64,000 nucleotides of DNA from Culicoidibacter larvae. Its GTDB lineage: Bacteria > Bacillota_I > Bacilli_A > Culicoidibacterales > Culicoidibacteraceae. Shown in pieces: positions 18,957 to 28,143 of this stretch; position 1 is the stretch's first letter, and each line of letters begins with the position of its first letter. Under the pieces are notes generated by a model. It made no database searches. It worked only from the letters and a program-made list of their open reading frames with translations, and had not been told where the DNA came from. The translations under genes and the position numbers were made by a program. The stretch spans positions 248,001 through 312,000 of the forward strand of contig NZ_VBWP01000001.1 in assembly GCF_005771635.1 (NCBI RefSeq). The letters run 5' to 3'.

Positions 18957-19610
18957 ATGAAATCTAAGTGGCAAGCGCTTTTAAGAGCAGAGAAAGAGCA
19001 GGAATATTTTAAGGGGCTTTGGGAATTTGTGAAGCAAGAATATCGCAGCAGGGTTATTTATCCGCCCAAGGAGCAAATTTTTCATGCTTTTGATTTGGTT
19101 GATTATGATGAAGTAAACGTAGTTATTCTCGGGCAGGATCCCTATCATGGACCGCATCAGGCACATGGTTTGAGTTTTTCGATTGCCTCACCATTGGCTA
19201 AGTTTCCGCCTTCGCTCAGGAATATGTTTATTGAGTTGGAGAGTGATTTAGGGATTCACCGCGAGAATGCTAATCTTACCGATTGGGCAGAGCAAGGCGT
19301 GCTGTTGCTTAATACCGTGTTGACTGTTCGTGCTGGACAGGCGGCTTCACATCGAGGACATGGCTGGGAGCAGTTTACCGATAAGGTTATTCGCTTGCTT
19401 AATGAACGTGATGAGCAGATTATTTTTGTGCTCTGGGGAAATGATGCACGGCGTAAAACGGCACTGATAACTAATCCGAAACATAAGATTATTCAAGGGG
19501 TACATCCAAGTCCGTTGTCTGCTGATAAAGGATTTTTTGGCAGTAAACCATATAGCAAGGTGAACCAGTTTTTGACAGCTGCACAAAAAACGCCTATACA
19601 ATGGGGTTAA
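18957..19610 (+). CDS. ung: Uracil-DNA glycosylase
   Basis: 217 residues. Family 1 UDG motifs are complete: the water-activating GQDPYHGPHQAHGLSFS (Asp-Pro-Tyr-His), LLLNTVLTVRAGQAASH, and the DNA-intercalating HPSPLSADKGFFGSKPYSKVN. It removes uracil from DNA as the first step of base excision repair. The start follows GAGGATGGAAG. Its neighbours ftsH and pta are functionally unrelated. Confidence 0.97.
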   Translation: MKSKWQALLRAEKEQEYFKGLWEFVKQEYRSRVIYPPKEQIFHAFDLVDYDEVNVVILGQDPYHGPHQAHGLSFSIASPLAKFPPSLRNMFIELESDLGIHRENANLTDWAEQGVLLLNTVLTVRAGQAASHRGHGWEQFTDKVIRLLNERDEQIIFVLWGNDARRKTALITNPKHKIIQGVHPSPLSADKGFFGSKPYSKVNQFLTAAQKTPIQWG

Positions 19611-19680
19611 ATCGTGGTATTGTTATGTACGTAGGTGAAAAAATCGCCGGATAAAATTTCACAATAAAGGAGCAAGAGTT

Positions 19681-20652
19681 ATGTCAATATTTGATGGAAT
19701 GATTCCAGAAATTAAAGGAAAGGGAATTCGTATTGTATTTCCTGAAGGCACCGATATCAGAATTCTGAACGCCGCTAAACGTTTGAGTAAAGAACAATTA
19801 ATTGAGCCAATTTTGTTAGGGAACAAAGAAATGGTTGAAACAGTTATGTCACAAATTAATATGGATTGCTCAGGATTAACAGTTATTGATCCGGCAACAT
19901 ACGCTGATTTTGACAAGATGGTTGATTTATTTGTTGAATTACGTAAGGGGAAAGCAACTCGCGAACAAGCGGTTGAAACCCTAAAAGCTACTAATTATTT
20001 TGGCACAATGTTAGTTAAAATGGGTGAAGCTGATGGTTTAGTCGGCGGTGCATTATATTCAACAGCTGATACTGTTCGCCCGGCTTTGCAAATTGTTAAA
20101 ACTAAAGCTGATGTTAACAAGGTATCAAGTATGTTCTATATGCATAAAGATGAACAAGCGTATATCTTCGGTGACTGTGCAATCAATGTTGCACCGGATG
20201 CAGAAGATTTAGCAGATATTGCAATTGGTTGTGAATCAGCCGCAGCAAAATTCGGCTTAACAGATCCGAAAATCGGACTCTTAAGCTTCTCAACCAAAGG
20301 TTCAGCATCTGGACCGGAAGTTGATAAAGTGCAAGAAGCTGTGAAAATCCTCAATGAGCGCCGTCCGGACTTAATCGTCGATGGCGAATTGCAATTTGAC
20401 GCTGCCATTGTTCCAAGTGTCGGCATTCAAAAAGCGCCTGGTTCAGATGTTGCCGGACAAGCGAATATCCTGATTTTCCCTTCACTTGAAGCTGGAAATA
20501 TTGGTTACAAGATTGCTCAACGCCTTGGTGGTTACGAAGCAATCGGTCCAATCCTTTTAGGATTGAATGCACCAATCAACGACTTAAGTCGTGGATGTAA
20601 CGAAGAAGATGTTTATAAGTTAGCAATTATTACTGCGGCACAAGTGCGGTAG
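19681..20652 (+). CDS. pta: Phosphate acetyltransferase
   Basis: 323 residues, the short Pta form. Motifs include RIVFPEGTDIRILNAA, LVKMGEADGLVGGA, FSTKGSASGPEVDKV, VDGELQFDAAIVPSV and a C-terminal RGCNEEDVYKLAIITAAQ. It interconverts acetyl-CoA and acetyl phosphate for overflow acetate and ATP formation. No ackA is adjacent. The ATG follows AAAGGAGCAAGAGTT. Two terminators follow. Confidence 0.96.
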   Translation: MSIFDGMIPEIKGKGIRIVFPEGTDIRILNAAKRLSKEQLIEPILLGNKEMVETVMSQINMDCSGLTVIDPATYADFDKMVDLFVELRKGKATREQAVETLKATNYFGTMLVKMGEADGLVGGALYSTADTVRPALQIVKTKADVNKVSSMFYMHKDEQAYIFGDCAINVAPDAEDLADIAIGCESAAAKFGLTDPKIGLLSFSTKGSASGPEVDKVQEAVKILNERRPDLIVDGELQFDAAIVPSVGIQKAPGSDVAGQANILIFPSLEAGNIGYKIAQRLGGYEAIGPILLGLNAPINDLSRGCNEEDVYKLAIITAAQVR

Positions 20653-20657
20653 ATGAG

Positions 20658-20689
20658 AAAACATCCGGGCGGTTTCCGTCCGGGTGTTT
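20658..20689 (+). terminator. Terminator after pta (first hairpin)
   Basis: AAACATCCGGGCGG, loop, CCGTCCGGGTGTTT: strong stem, short T tract. Confidence 0.7.
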
Positions 20690-20716
20690 CTATTGAGTCG
20701 GAATAAATGAGAAAAG

Positions 20717-20744
20717 AGCACCAAAGTTAATCGGTGCTTTTTTT
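20717..20744 (+). terminator. Second terminator after pta
   Basis: AGCACC, loop, GGTGCT and seven T. It isolates pta from the AraC-family gene. Confidence 0.85.
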
Positions 20745-20870
20745 GTTCACTGCGTTTTAAAGATATTTTAAAAACTGATATCCTCGACTTGCTTTATCTT
20801 ATCATAAATTATGTTACAATTGATGTATTGATACATTTTGTAAAAAAATAATGCGCAGAGGAGGCGGAGG

Positions 20871-21638
20871 ATGAAAAGCAAGATGCCTGAAATTCTTTCT
20901 TTTATTTCAGAAGAAGCTGTTGATAGAAAAATGACCAGCGAAGAAATTGCGGATCACTTTGGTTATGATAAACATCATTTTAGTCGTAAATTTAAAGAAG
21001 TAAATGGATTCAGTGTTGTTGAATTCCTCTCAAGTTTAAAAGTCGAAAAAGCGATTATTGAACTTGATGAAGAAAAAAGAATAATTGATTTACAAGGATA
21101 TTCCGGTTTTGAAAGCAGCGGTAGTTTTACCAATACTTTTAAGAAGTATACGGGTAGTTCTCCGAGAGAATACAAAAGTGGAATGAGCGAAATTTTTTAT
21201 GGTGTTAAAAATTTTGAAGCTGATGACAAATCGGTAGAGTACTTTGAAGAAGAAAATAATTCTTTTTGTACAGTAAATATTGAAGTACCTGATGAATTTG
21301 AAAAAGGGGTAATATTTATTGGTCTTTTTCGCACACTTATACCAAATCATATACCTATATCCGGATTAGCTACTAAGAACTTAACAGGAAATAAATTGAA
21401 AAATATTCCGAATGGAGACTATTATTTATTATCTTGTGCTATAAGCCGTTCCAATAACATTCTATCTTACTTTAACCTAGGCAGTAGTTTAAGGGGGAAA
21501 GAAGAGGAACGATTATCTTTTCCAAACTGTTCTGGCAAAACTTATACGATTAAACTGAGAGAACCAATACCAGAAGATCCACCAATACTAGTTAATGTGG
21601 GGAAACTTTTAATCTCCCGTTTAAAGAACACAATCTAG
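20871..21638 (+). CDS. AraC-family regulator with C-terminal effector-like domain
   Basis: 255 residues. The two AraC helix-turn-helices are N-terminal (about 1-100: MTSEEIADHFGYDKHHFSRKFKEVNGFSV; GYSGFESSGSFTNTFKKYTGSSPREY), followed by an unrecognised domain, probably a ligand sensor (about 125-255). Reversed order, DNA-binding first, is found in Rob/SoxS-type activators. It may control the VOC gene just downstream. The inverted repeat ATGTAT-TG-ATACAT near 20823 is a possible operator. Base composition is more AT-rich than its neighbours. Confidence 0.82.
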   Translation: MKSKMPEILSFISEEAVDRKMTSEEIADHFGYDKHHFSRKFKEVNGFSVVEFLSSLKVEKAIIELDEEKRIIDLQGYSGFESSGSFTNTFKKYTGSSPREYKSGMSEIFYGVKNFEADDKSVEYFEEENNSFCTVNIEVPDEFEKGVIFIGLFRTLIPNHIPISGLATKNLTGNKLKNIPNGDYYLLSCAISRSNNILSYFNLGSSLRGKEEERLSFPNCSGKTYTIKLREPIPEDPPILVNVGKLLISRLKNTI

Positions 21639-21701
21639 AATAATATTATTTGATTATAAAATGATAGAATAGTCTTAAGATTACAAAATGGAGGTGAATA
21701 T

Positions 21702-22121
21702 ATGATTAAAACAGGAACTCCTTATCTATACTTTTATGATGAGTGTAACGATGCCCTGAACTATTATGTTGATATCTTTGGAGCTGAAATTTTAGAAAAA
21801 GCTACATTTGAAGATGTTGAGTACATGGAAGATGAGAGCCGTAAAGATTGTATTGCTTATGCCAGTTTTAAACTTGGAGAAAGTATTCTTCTTGCAAATG
21901 ATTTTCTTGAAAAGAAAAGTAAAGAACGTTGTTCAGCGGATGCACAGATAAGTATTTGGCTAGAGATTGAGAAGGATACTGATATAAAACTATTGGAAGA
22001 AAGAATGTTAGCAACAGGTGCTCAGAGTATTACAAAACTTGAAGAGACTTTTTGGAATTCATTTTATGCTAAAATCGAAGATAAATTTGGAATTATTTGG
22101 GAATTGAATGCTCAAAAGTAG
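21702..22121 (+). CDS. VOC (glyoxalase/PhnB-like) family protein
   Basis: 139 residues with the PhnB-type VOC pattern: PYLYFYDECNDALNYYVDIFGAEI at the start, KDCIAYASFKLGESILLANDF in the middle and a C-terminal YAKIEDKFGIIWELNAQ. PhnB-like proteins of this kind are often of unknown function. Substrate cannot be assigned. The start follows AAATGGAGGTGAATAT. It probably belongs to the same small locus as the AraC-type gene. Confidence 0.82.
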   Translation: MIKTGTPYLYFYDECNDALNYYVDIFGAEILEKATFEDVEYMEDESRKDCIAYASFKLGESILLANDFLEKKSKERCSADAQISIWLEIEKDTDIKLLEERMLATGAQSITKLEETFWNSFYAKIEDKFGIIWELNAQK

Positions 22122-22183
22122 AGTAAAATATAATTTTAACAGCCTATGATATATGAGAAAGTTTATTTTCGGATTGGCAAAAA

Positions 22184-22220
22184 GAAAACAAGCAACGAGA
22201 TTAGTCGTTGCTTGTTTTTT
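22184..22220. terminator. Bidirectional terminator
   Basis: AAAACAAGCAACGA, loop, TCGTTGCTTGTTTT. The loop contains the stop codon of the leftward membrane protein, so gene end and terminator overlap. Confidence 0.85.
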
Positions 22221-22917
22221 GTTCATGACGCTTTAAAGATATTTTCTTCAGCCAGCTTTTTCCGTGTTTCATTGAGAAGTAGCCAATAAGGGCCATGACG
22301 AAGGCGCCGAGAAAGTCAACGATGAGGTCTTCCATAGTGTCGGCAACTGCAGCTTTGCCCATTAGCGGAGTGCCGTTTTCAAGCAGCGTTTTCTGCATAT
22401 TAAGGCCGAGCAAACTGTCGGCGGCGAATTCGTAGATTTCCCAGAGGACACCAAGGGTGACCGCAAAACAGCAGGCGAAGATGGCAACGAAGAGCGGGCT
22501 GAGTTTCATGTGCGAGTGCTCGTCGTTATTGAGGATACTAACCAGGGAGAAACCGAGAGCACCAAGCATAGCACCGCTAAAGGTGTGAAGAATGGTGTCC
22601 CAGTGAGGAATCAGATAGTAGAAGCTGCGGACTTCGCCAAGGTAGATTGAGCAATACAGGAAAATAACAAATATCAGGTACATGTTGCCAGGGATAGTGA
22701 TTTTAAGTTGCTTGCTGAGAAGTGATGGCAGGAACATGACGATGATTCCCAGCAGACATTGGAATATCATGAGCCGATAGTCTGCTGCGGTTTTATCTCC
22801 TGGTGAAACCGCACCTGTGGAAGCTTGATATAATTGTATAGAGGTAAATACGAGGGCGAGGATTAATGAGAGGAAAACAAAGATGGTGAGTCCTCTGCGC
22901 CAATTTAACTTTTTCAT
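22201..22917 (-). CDS. Six-helix membrane protein, DUF2238/YjdF-like
   Basis: 238 residues with about six hydrophobic helices and a basic C-terminal tail. Conserved polar residues lie inside the membrane region: HWDTILHTFSGAMLGALGF, WEIYEFAADSLLGLN and DTMEDLIVDFLGAFV. This Asp/His/Glu set is typical of DUF2238 (YjdF-type) proteins, whose function is unknown. The start follows AAAAGGAGATTATCC. It stands alone between two rightward genes. Confidence 0.65.
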   Translation of the reverse strand: MKKLNWRRGLTIFVFLSLILALVFTSIQLYQASTGAVSPGDKTAADYRLMIFQCLLGIIVMFLPSLLSKQLKITIPGNMYLIFVIFLYCSIYLGEVRSFYYLIPHWDTILHTFSGAMLGALGFSLVSILNNDEHSHMKLSPLFVAIFACCFAVTLGVLWEIYEFAADSLLGLNMQKTLLENGTPLMGKAAVADTMEDLIVDFLGAFVMALIGYFSMKHGKSWLKKISLKRHEQKTSND

Positions 22918-23050
22918 GGATAATCTCCTTTTTGATATGTTTCTTTATTATATAAGATATCATGGGAATAATAAAGTATTATAGAGTCTTGGTCTGTATA
23001 GTCAGGGTGATTTGTGATACAATGAATAGTGAAATGAGGGAAATACAGAT

Positions 23051-23509
23051 ATGCGGGTAGCTCATGTATACTATAAAAAGGGAAACCAGTTGTTGATGCT
23101 TCATAAGCATTCACGTGATTGGTGGGTTGCTCCCGGAGGCAAGGCAATTACTGGTGAAGATATCCTTGATACTGCCCGCCGTGAATTTTGGGAGGAGACC
23201 GGACTGACTGCTAAACATATGCAGTTATGTTGTGTTTCAACAATTGAGGTTTTGGATGAGAATGAGCATAAAGATATGTTGCTATTTTCTTTTTTTGTTA
23301 CCGAAGCAAGTGGTGAACAATTAGATGAGAATCATGAGGGAGTACTTGCTTGGCAAGATATTGACACAATTCATGATTTAAGAATGCCGCAAGGCGATCA
23401 TTTTATTATCGAACATATTCTGGGTAACAACAACTTTGTTGAGATTGCTCGTTTCCAATACGATGCAGACTATAATTTAAAGGAGTACAAACTTGAAGGA
23501 GCTGAATGA
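23051..23509 (+). CDS. Nudix hydrolase (YvcI-like)
   Basis: 152 residues. The Nudix box is exact: GGKAITGEDILDTARREF followed by WEETGL. Such enzymes cleave nucleoside diphosphates linked to another moiety. In Bacillus the yvcI Nudix gene precedes rapZ-yvcK-whiA, and here the same order is kept, with the stop only five bases before the rapZ start. The start follows GAGGGAAATACAGAT. Confidence 0.9.
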   Translation: MRVAHVYYKKGNQLLMLHKHSRDWWVAPGGKAITGEDILDTARREFWEETGLTAKHMQLCCVSTIEVLDENEHKDMLLFSFFVTEASGEQLDENHEGVLAWQDIDTIHDLRMPQGDHFIIEHILGNNNFVEIARFQYDADYNLKEYKLEGAE

Positions 23510-23513
23510 GCCT

Positions 23514-24404
23514 ATGAATGAAACCGACAATCTTAATATATTGTTCGTTTGCGGGATGAGTGGTGCCGGTAAGACGGTTTCTGAGCAAACCCTTGAAGAT
23601 CTTGGGTTTGTGTGCATGGATAATATGCCGCCGGATATTATTCCGACGATTGCTGAACTTTTAAAAGAGCAATCGAAATTTCAGGATATTGCTTTTGTCA
23701 TGGACTTTCAGCATTTTCCGGTAGCTTCAGTTATTGAAGCTATTGAGAAGGTAAAGGCAATTCCGCGGGTTACTTTGCAGATTTTATTTTTAGATGCAAA
23801 TGATCAGGTGTTGATTGCGCGGTATAAGGAAACGCGGCGCAAGCATCCGCTTGCATCGAAAGGTATTTCATTAGTAAAAGCAATCAGTCGCGAGCGGGAG
23901 TTCAATGCGCCATTGCGTGATATGGCAGATATTATTATTGATACATCGTTATTAAAAGCAAAACAGTTAAAGCAAAAAGTAAGTTCATTGTTTGATGAGC
24001 GGCAAGATGGTAATTATGTAGTCAACTTTGTTTCTTTTGGCTTTAAACATGGGATTCCCCAAGATGCTGACTTTATGGTTGATGTTCGTTTCTTGCCCAA
24101 TCCGTTTTATGTTGAAGAGCTGCGGTTGAAAACCGGGCTCGATCAAGAGGTTATTGATTTTGTTTTCGGAAATACCGAAACTCAAGTTTTTACTGAGAAT
24201 CTGCAACAGTTTTTAACCTATTTGTTACCGCAATATCAAATTGAGGGACGCAAGCAGGTAGTAATTGCTGTGGGTTGCACCGGCGGTCAGCACCGTTCGG
24301 TGGCAATCGCGGAGTATTTAAAAAATCACTTTGATCGCGAATATCATACATATTCAAGTCATCGCGATGCAGATACCAATAGACGTATATTAAGTTCAGA
24401 ATAG
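23514..24404 (+). CDS. rapZ: RNase adapter / nucleotide-binding protein RapZ (YvcJ)
   Basis: 296 residues. Walker A GMSGAGKT lies near the N-terminus. The body has FVCMDNMPPDIIP and the C-terminal domain has VNFVSFGFKHGIPQDADFMVDVRFLPNPFY and VAVGCTGGQHRSVAIAE. In enterics RapZ tunes glmS through small RNAs. In Bacillus YvcJ affects competence and binds nucleotides. I place the start at the second ATG behind GAAGGAGCTG; the first in-frame TTG overlaps that site. Confidence 0.94.
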   Translation: MNETDNLNILFVCGMSGAGKTVSEQTLEDLGFVCMDNMPPDIIPTIAELLKEQSKFQDIAFVMDFQHFPVASVIEAIEKVKAIPRVTLQILFLDANDQVLIARYKETRRKHPLASKGISLVKAISREREFNAPLRDMADIIIDTSLLKAKQLKQKVSSLFDERQDGNYVVNFVSFGFKHGIPQDADFMVDVRFLPNPFYVEELRLKTGLDQEVIDFVFGNTETQVFTENLQQFLTYLLPQYQIEGRKQVVIAVGCTGGQHRSVAIAEYLKNHFDREYHTYSSHRDADTNRRILSSE

Positions 24405-24422
24405 TTGAGGAGTTGTGAACCT

Positions 24423-25400
24423 ATGCTACCAGTTGAATATCCAAAAGTTGTTGCTATTGGCGGCGGTACCGGGCTGTCGACATTATTGCGTGGACTTAAG
24501 CATTTTCCGGTTGATATTACGGCGATTGTTACTGTTGCTGATGACGGCGGCAGTTCTGGGGTGTTGCGTGAGGATTTTAGAATCCCGCCACCAGGTGATA
24601 TCCGCAATGTGCTTGTTGCATTAAGTGGCTCAGAAACATTGTTTAATGATTTATTGCAGTTCCGTTTTTCGAGTGACCGTGGTGAGAACTATCTTGATGG
24701 TCATCCAGTCGGTAACTTGTTGCTGGCGGCAATGACGGCACTGACAGACGGTGATTTTGTGCAGGCAATTGAAAATATTGGTGATGTACTGAATATTAAG
24801 GGGCGGGTGTATCCGGCATCTCCGGCGGCAAATGTTTTGCATGCTGAGCTTGAGGATGGTACTTTTGTGCAGGGCGAATCAACTTTGGCAACCAAGGGTT
24901 CGCCGATTAAGCGTGTCTTTTATCAAGGTGATACCGAAGCGGTTCCAGAGGCAATTGAAGCGATTTTAGAGGCGGATGTTGTTATTCTTGGGCCAGGTAG
25001 TTTGTACACCAGTGTTATTCCGAATATTTTATTTCCAGAAATTGCAGCAGCAGTCAATAATAATCTTGTTGCTGACGTTGTCTATATTGCTAATATTATG
25101 ACTGAAGCCGGGGAAACTGATAATTATACGGCGGCCGATCATTTGCAGGCAATTATTGATCATGGTGTGACATCGGTTAATAAGATTATTGTTAACGATG
25201 AAGCGATTCCACAGAAATTTTTACTTTCATATGCCGAAGAAAATGCAATTCCGGTTGAGAATGATATTGAGCGACTTGAAGAAGAACTTGGCGTGCAAGT
25301 TATATTATCGCGGGTTGTTGACCTGAGTGATAATACTGTTCGTCATGATTCAATTAAAACAGCAGCAAGCGTGTATGCGATTGCTCTGGACCGATTGTAA
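24423..25400 (+). CDS. yvcK: YvcK family protein (gluconeogenesis factor)
   Basis: 325 residues. Signature strings: KVVAIGGGTGLSTLLRGLK, VTVADDGGSSGVLREDF, PPGDIRNVLVALS, VGNLLLAAM and DVVILGPGSLYTSVIPNIL. YvcK binds UDP-sugars and is needed for cell shape and growth on gluconeogenic carbon in Bacillus. The ATG follows GAGGAGTTGTGAACCT, 18 bases after rapZ. A GC-rich hairpin separates it from whiA. Confidence 0.95.
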   Translation: MLPVEYPKVVAIGGGTGLSTLLRGLKHFPVDITAIVTVADDGGSSGVLREDFRIPPPGDIRNVLVALSGSETLFNDLLQFRFSSDRGENYLDGHPVGNLLLAAMTALTDGDFVQAIENIGDVLNIKGRVYPASPAANVLHAELEDGTFVQGESTLATKGSPIKRVFYQGDTEAVPEAIEAILEADVVILGPGSLYTSVIPNILFPEIAAAVNNNLVADVVYIANIMTEAGETDNYTAADHLQAIIDHGVTSVNKIIVNDEAIPQKFLLSYAEENAIPVENDIERLEEELGVQVILSRVVDLSDNTVRHDSIKTAASVYAIALDRL

Positions 25401-25406
25401 AAACTG

Positions 25407-25443
25407 GCGGAGGTGCGGTCTTCTAAGGGGACCACGCCTCCGC
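25407..25443 (+). other. GC-rich hairpin between yvcK and whiA
   Basis: GCGGAGGTGCGGTC pairs with GGACCACGCCTCCGC with few mismatches. The run after it is AAAATTT rather than T-rich, so it is a weak or partial terminator, or an mRNA stabiliser. Confidence 0.6.
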
Positions 25444-25474
25444 TAAAATTTGAGTAAGAAGGAGGCGGCAACGA

Positions 25475-26413
25475 ATGCCAACATTTACGACCTTGGTTAA
25501 AGAAGAATTGATTAATGTTGAAGAAGAGCAGCAACTCCATAGCGAGCTGGCAGCTTTAATTCGTTTGTGCGGCCGAATTATTTTTACCAATATGGGTATG
25601 GGTGTAGCTATCCAGACTGAAAGTGCAGCGACTTCGCGGCGAATTTATGTTTTGCTCAAGAAGTTATATGCGGTGCATACTGAAATTATGGTGCGTCGCA
25701 AGACCAAGCTGAAGAAGAATAATGTGTACATTATTCGGGTGGAGAAGGCGAAGGAGATTTTGACTGATATCCATATGCTTGGTGAGGATGGGTTTGAGTT
25801 GCGAATCGATGAGCGTTTAATTGCTTCAACGAATGATAAGATTGGTTATTTGCGTGGTGCTTTTTTAGCTTCAGGGTCAGTAAATGATCCGCGAGTCTCG
25901 CGGTATCATTTAGAGATTTTCTCCCAAAGTCGTGAACATGCCGAAGATTTGATGGATGTGATGAATAGCTTTGAATTAAACACTAAGGTGACGGATCGCA
26001 AGCGCGGTTCAATTACGTACATTAAAGAAGCGGAGAAGATTACCGATTTCATTGGTTTGATTGGTGCGACGAATGCGTTGTTTGCTTTTGAGGATATGCG
26101 GATTACCCGGGATATGCGGAATGCTATTAACCGGATTTCTAATTGCGAGATTGCTAATGAGCAGAAATCGATTCGGGCAACGGAGCAGCAGATTGCTAAT
26201 ATTGAGCTGATTCGCGATGAGCTTGGTTTTGAAGTTCTGGGTTCCAAAGCGCAGCAGGTGGCACATTTTCGTTTGGCAAATCCGGATGCGACATTGGCGG
26301 AACTTGCCGAGATTATGAATGAGGCAAGGATTTCCATCAGTAAGTCCGGCATTAATCATAATATGCGTGCGATTGCGACATTAGCGGATAATATTCGTTC
26401 GAGTACAAAATAA
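25475..26413 (+). CDS. whiA: Sporulation/division transcription regulator WhiA
   Basis: 312 residues. The N-terminal LAGLIDADG-like part (TLVKEELINVEEEQQLHSELAALIRLCG, ...YLRGAFLASGSVNDPRVSRYHLEI) is followed by the C-terminal helix-turn-helix (LGSKAQQVAHFRLANPDATLAELAEIM...ISKSGINHNMRAIATLA). WhiA acts in division and chromosome segregation in Bacillus and in sporulation in Streptomyces. The start follows AAGGAGGCGGCAACGA. It ends the nudix-rapZ-yvcK-whiA run. Confidence 0.95.
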   Translation: MPTFTTLVKEELINVEEEQQLHSELAALIRLCGRIIFTNMGMGVAIQTESAATSRRIYVLLKKLYAVHTEIMVRRKTKLKKNNVYIIRVEKAKEILTDIHMLGEDGFELRIDERLIASTNDKIGYLRGAFLASGSVNDPRVSRYHLEIFSQSREHAEDLMDVMNSFELNTKVTDRKRGSITYIKEAEKITDFIGLIGATNALFAFEDMRITRDMRNAINRISNCEIANEQKSIRATEQQIANIELIRDELGFEVLGSKAQQVAHFRLANPDATLAELAEIMNEARISISKSGINHNMRAIATLADNIRSSTK

Positions 26414-26447
26414 AAAAACCGAAAGCTTTATGAGCTTTCGGTTTTTC
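26412..26447. terminator. Bidirectional terminator between whiA and DUF817 gene
   Basis: AAACCGAAAGCT, loop TTATG, AGCTTTCGGTTTTTC. The 3' end of the leftward gene lies inside the hairpin. Confidence 0.9.
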
Positions 26448-27294
26448 TTTTTTTAGTTTGCTCTTCGATGATGTCGAGGAGTTCAGCTGTGCTTTCGATT
26501 GGGTTTTGTGTATAAAGATGTTTCAATGATTTTTTGCGTTCAAGTTTGAAGGTTATGACTATAACCATACTTAATATGACGAGCAGAATCCATGAAACAT
26601 AGATGCTTGGGTTAACCATGTGCCAACCACTGGCCTGAGTGTTATATTGCCAGGCATTGAAGAAGGTGCCGAAGTTTTCAGCAATCCAGATGAAGATGGC
26701 AATAAGTCCAAACGAGGCTATAACCGGCATACGATATTCACGATTATAAACAGTGAAATATATTTTGCTGCGTAAGAAGATTATTGGCAGTGCCAAAAGA
26801 ATCCAGTAGCGAATATCATAGAACCACATGTTAGTAAAGAAGTTCATGTAAATGATGGCTGCTAAAGTAATGGCAATCCAAGTTTTCGGCCAGTTTTCAA
26901 CTCGCAGCTTAAGCAGTTTCCATGATTGCATCATGTAGCTGGCAACAGCGGCATACATAAAGCCGCTATAAAGCGGCACACCCATAATTCGTAAGAATGA
27001 TGGGTCGGGATAAGACCAAATGCCGTGGCTGACTTTGAATATTTCCATTGCCAGTCCCAATAAGTGGAACAGGCAGATAACTTTGATTTCATTGATTGTT
27101 TCTAAACCAAATAAGTAGAAACAAATTTGAATGATTAAAGCATAGGCAAATAGCCAATCATAGCGATAGGGTATTTGCAAGATGTTGCTTACCATTAATC
27201 CGCCTAAAATTAAAGCCGGAAATAGACAGGCAAGCGCTTCTTTAAGACCAAAATCAATAAAGCTGAATGTTAAGGTTTTTAGTTTCCTTCGCAT
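26428..27294 (-). CDS. DUF817 family membrane protein
   Basis: About 288 residues with seven to eight hydrophobic helices. Family-like stretches are present: ETINEIKVICLFHLLGLAMEIFKVSHGIWSY split around KV, FLRIMGVPLYSGFMYAAVAS, and WIAENFGTFFNAWQY near residue 205. The charged C-terminal tail (about 250-288) is cytoplasmic. Function of DUF817 is unknown. The start follows AAAGGAGTGTCT. It lies 16 bases after the clpP stop, so the two leftward genes may be co-transcribed. Confidence 0.8.
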   Translation of the reverse strand: MRRKLKTLTFSFIDFGLKEALACLFPALILGGLMVSNILQIPYRYDWLFAYALIIQICFYLFGLETINEIKVICLFHLLGLAMEIFKVSHGIWSYPDPSFLRIMGVPLYSGFMYAAVASYMMQSWKLLKLRVENWPKTWIAITLAAIIYMNFFTNMWFYDIRYWILLALPIIFLRSKIYFTVYNREYRMPVIASFGLIAIFIWIAENFGTFFNAWQYNTQASGWHMVNPSIYVSWILLVILSMVIVITFKLERKKSLKHLYTQNPIESTAELLDIIEEQTKKRKTESS

Positions 27295-27309
27295 AGACAC
27301 TCCTTTGGG

Positions 27310-27882
27310 TTAGATTATTTTATCAATTAATCCATAAGCAATAGCTTCTTTGGCATCAAACCAATTATCGCGGTCCGTGTCGCGGCTAATTGTTTTTACA
27401 GTTTGTCCAGTCAATTTAGCCAGTAATTTATTCATTTTCTCGCGCGTTTCAATTAAGCGCTTAGCAGCAATTTGAACATCGCTGGTTTGTCCGCTTGCGC
27501 CACCAAGTGGTTGGTGAATCATGACTTCTGAATTCGGCAACGCCAGGCGTTTACCTTTGGCACCTGCTGCCAAAAGGAATGAAGCCATACTGGCTGCCAT
27601 ACCGACACAGATAGTTGATACATCAGGTTTGATAAAATTCATTGTGTCAAAAATTGCCAGACCGGCGCTGATACTGCCACCTGGTGAATTAATATAAATC
27701 GAGATATCCTTTTGAGCGTCATCTGATGCTAAAAAGAGCAGTTGCGCAATGACCGCATTAGCTGATTCATCCGTGATTTCTCCGGTAAGCATAATAATCC
27801 GGTCTTTTAATAGCCGTGAGTAGATATCATATGAGCGTTCACCGGCTCCGGTTTGTTCAATTACATAAGGTATTAAAGGCAT
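27310..27882 (-). CDS. clpP: ATP-dependent Clp protease proteolytic subunit
   Basis: 190 residues, the usual size. The serine protease triad surroundings are intact: [14 protein letters not shown] (Ser) and [13 protein letters not shown] (His), with Asp in a later helix. The [19 protein letters not shown] strand-turn lines the chamber. Start ATG is behind AAGGAGGAATCTACTT; residues that could be read upstream lack conservation. No CtsR box is recognised upstream. It forms the ClpXP/ClpCP proteases. Confidence 0.96.
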   Translation of the reverse strand: MPLIPYVIEQTGAGERSYDIYSRLLKDRIIMLTGEITDESANAVIAQLLFLASDDAQKDISIYINSPGGSISAGLAIFDTMNFIKPDVSTICVGMAASMASFLLAAGAKGKRLALPNSEVMIHQPLGGASGQTSDVQIAAKRLIETREKMNKLLAKLTGQTVKTISRDTDRDNWFDAKEAIAYGLIDKII

Positions 27883-28005
27883 AAGTAGATTCCTCCTTGT
27901 TTGATTCTTATCTATTATAACAAAAGTTGCAGTGAACGGCAAAAGATGCTATTTGATTGTTTTGAAAAAAATTATGATAAACGAAATAAGTGAATTATTT
28001 CATTT

Positions 28006-28020
28006 ATGAAAACGCTCTCT
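28006..28020 (+). promoter_or_regulatory. cre-like site upstream of gap
   Basis: ATGAAAACGCTCTCT fits the relaxed cre consensus WTGNAANCGNWNNCW at every position. It lies about 44 bp upstream of the likely -35 of gap, where CcpA often activates or modulates. A single consensus match can occur by chance. Confidence 0.45.
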
Positions 28021-28063
28021 TATGATATAACAGCAAATATCCGCATTTTTAAAAGGTTATTTA

Positions 28064-28092
28064 TTGCTACGGCTGGCTAAAAGTGGTATTAT
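28064..28092 (+). promoter_or_regulatory. gap promoter
   Basis: TTGCTA, a 17-base spacer, TATTAT, followed 46 bases later by AGGAGGAATTACCT and the gap ATG. No cggR gene lies upstream, unlike in Bacillus. Confidence 0.6.
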
Positions 28093-28143
28093 TAATACGA
28101 TAGGGTTTGACCTATACAACCCAAAATTTAGGAGGAATTACCT

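Noticed and set aside
25906-26359. Two long antisense frames in whiA
   Set aside because: Composition follows the reverse of whiA codons and no ribosome-binding site is present.
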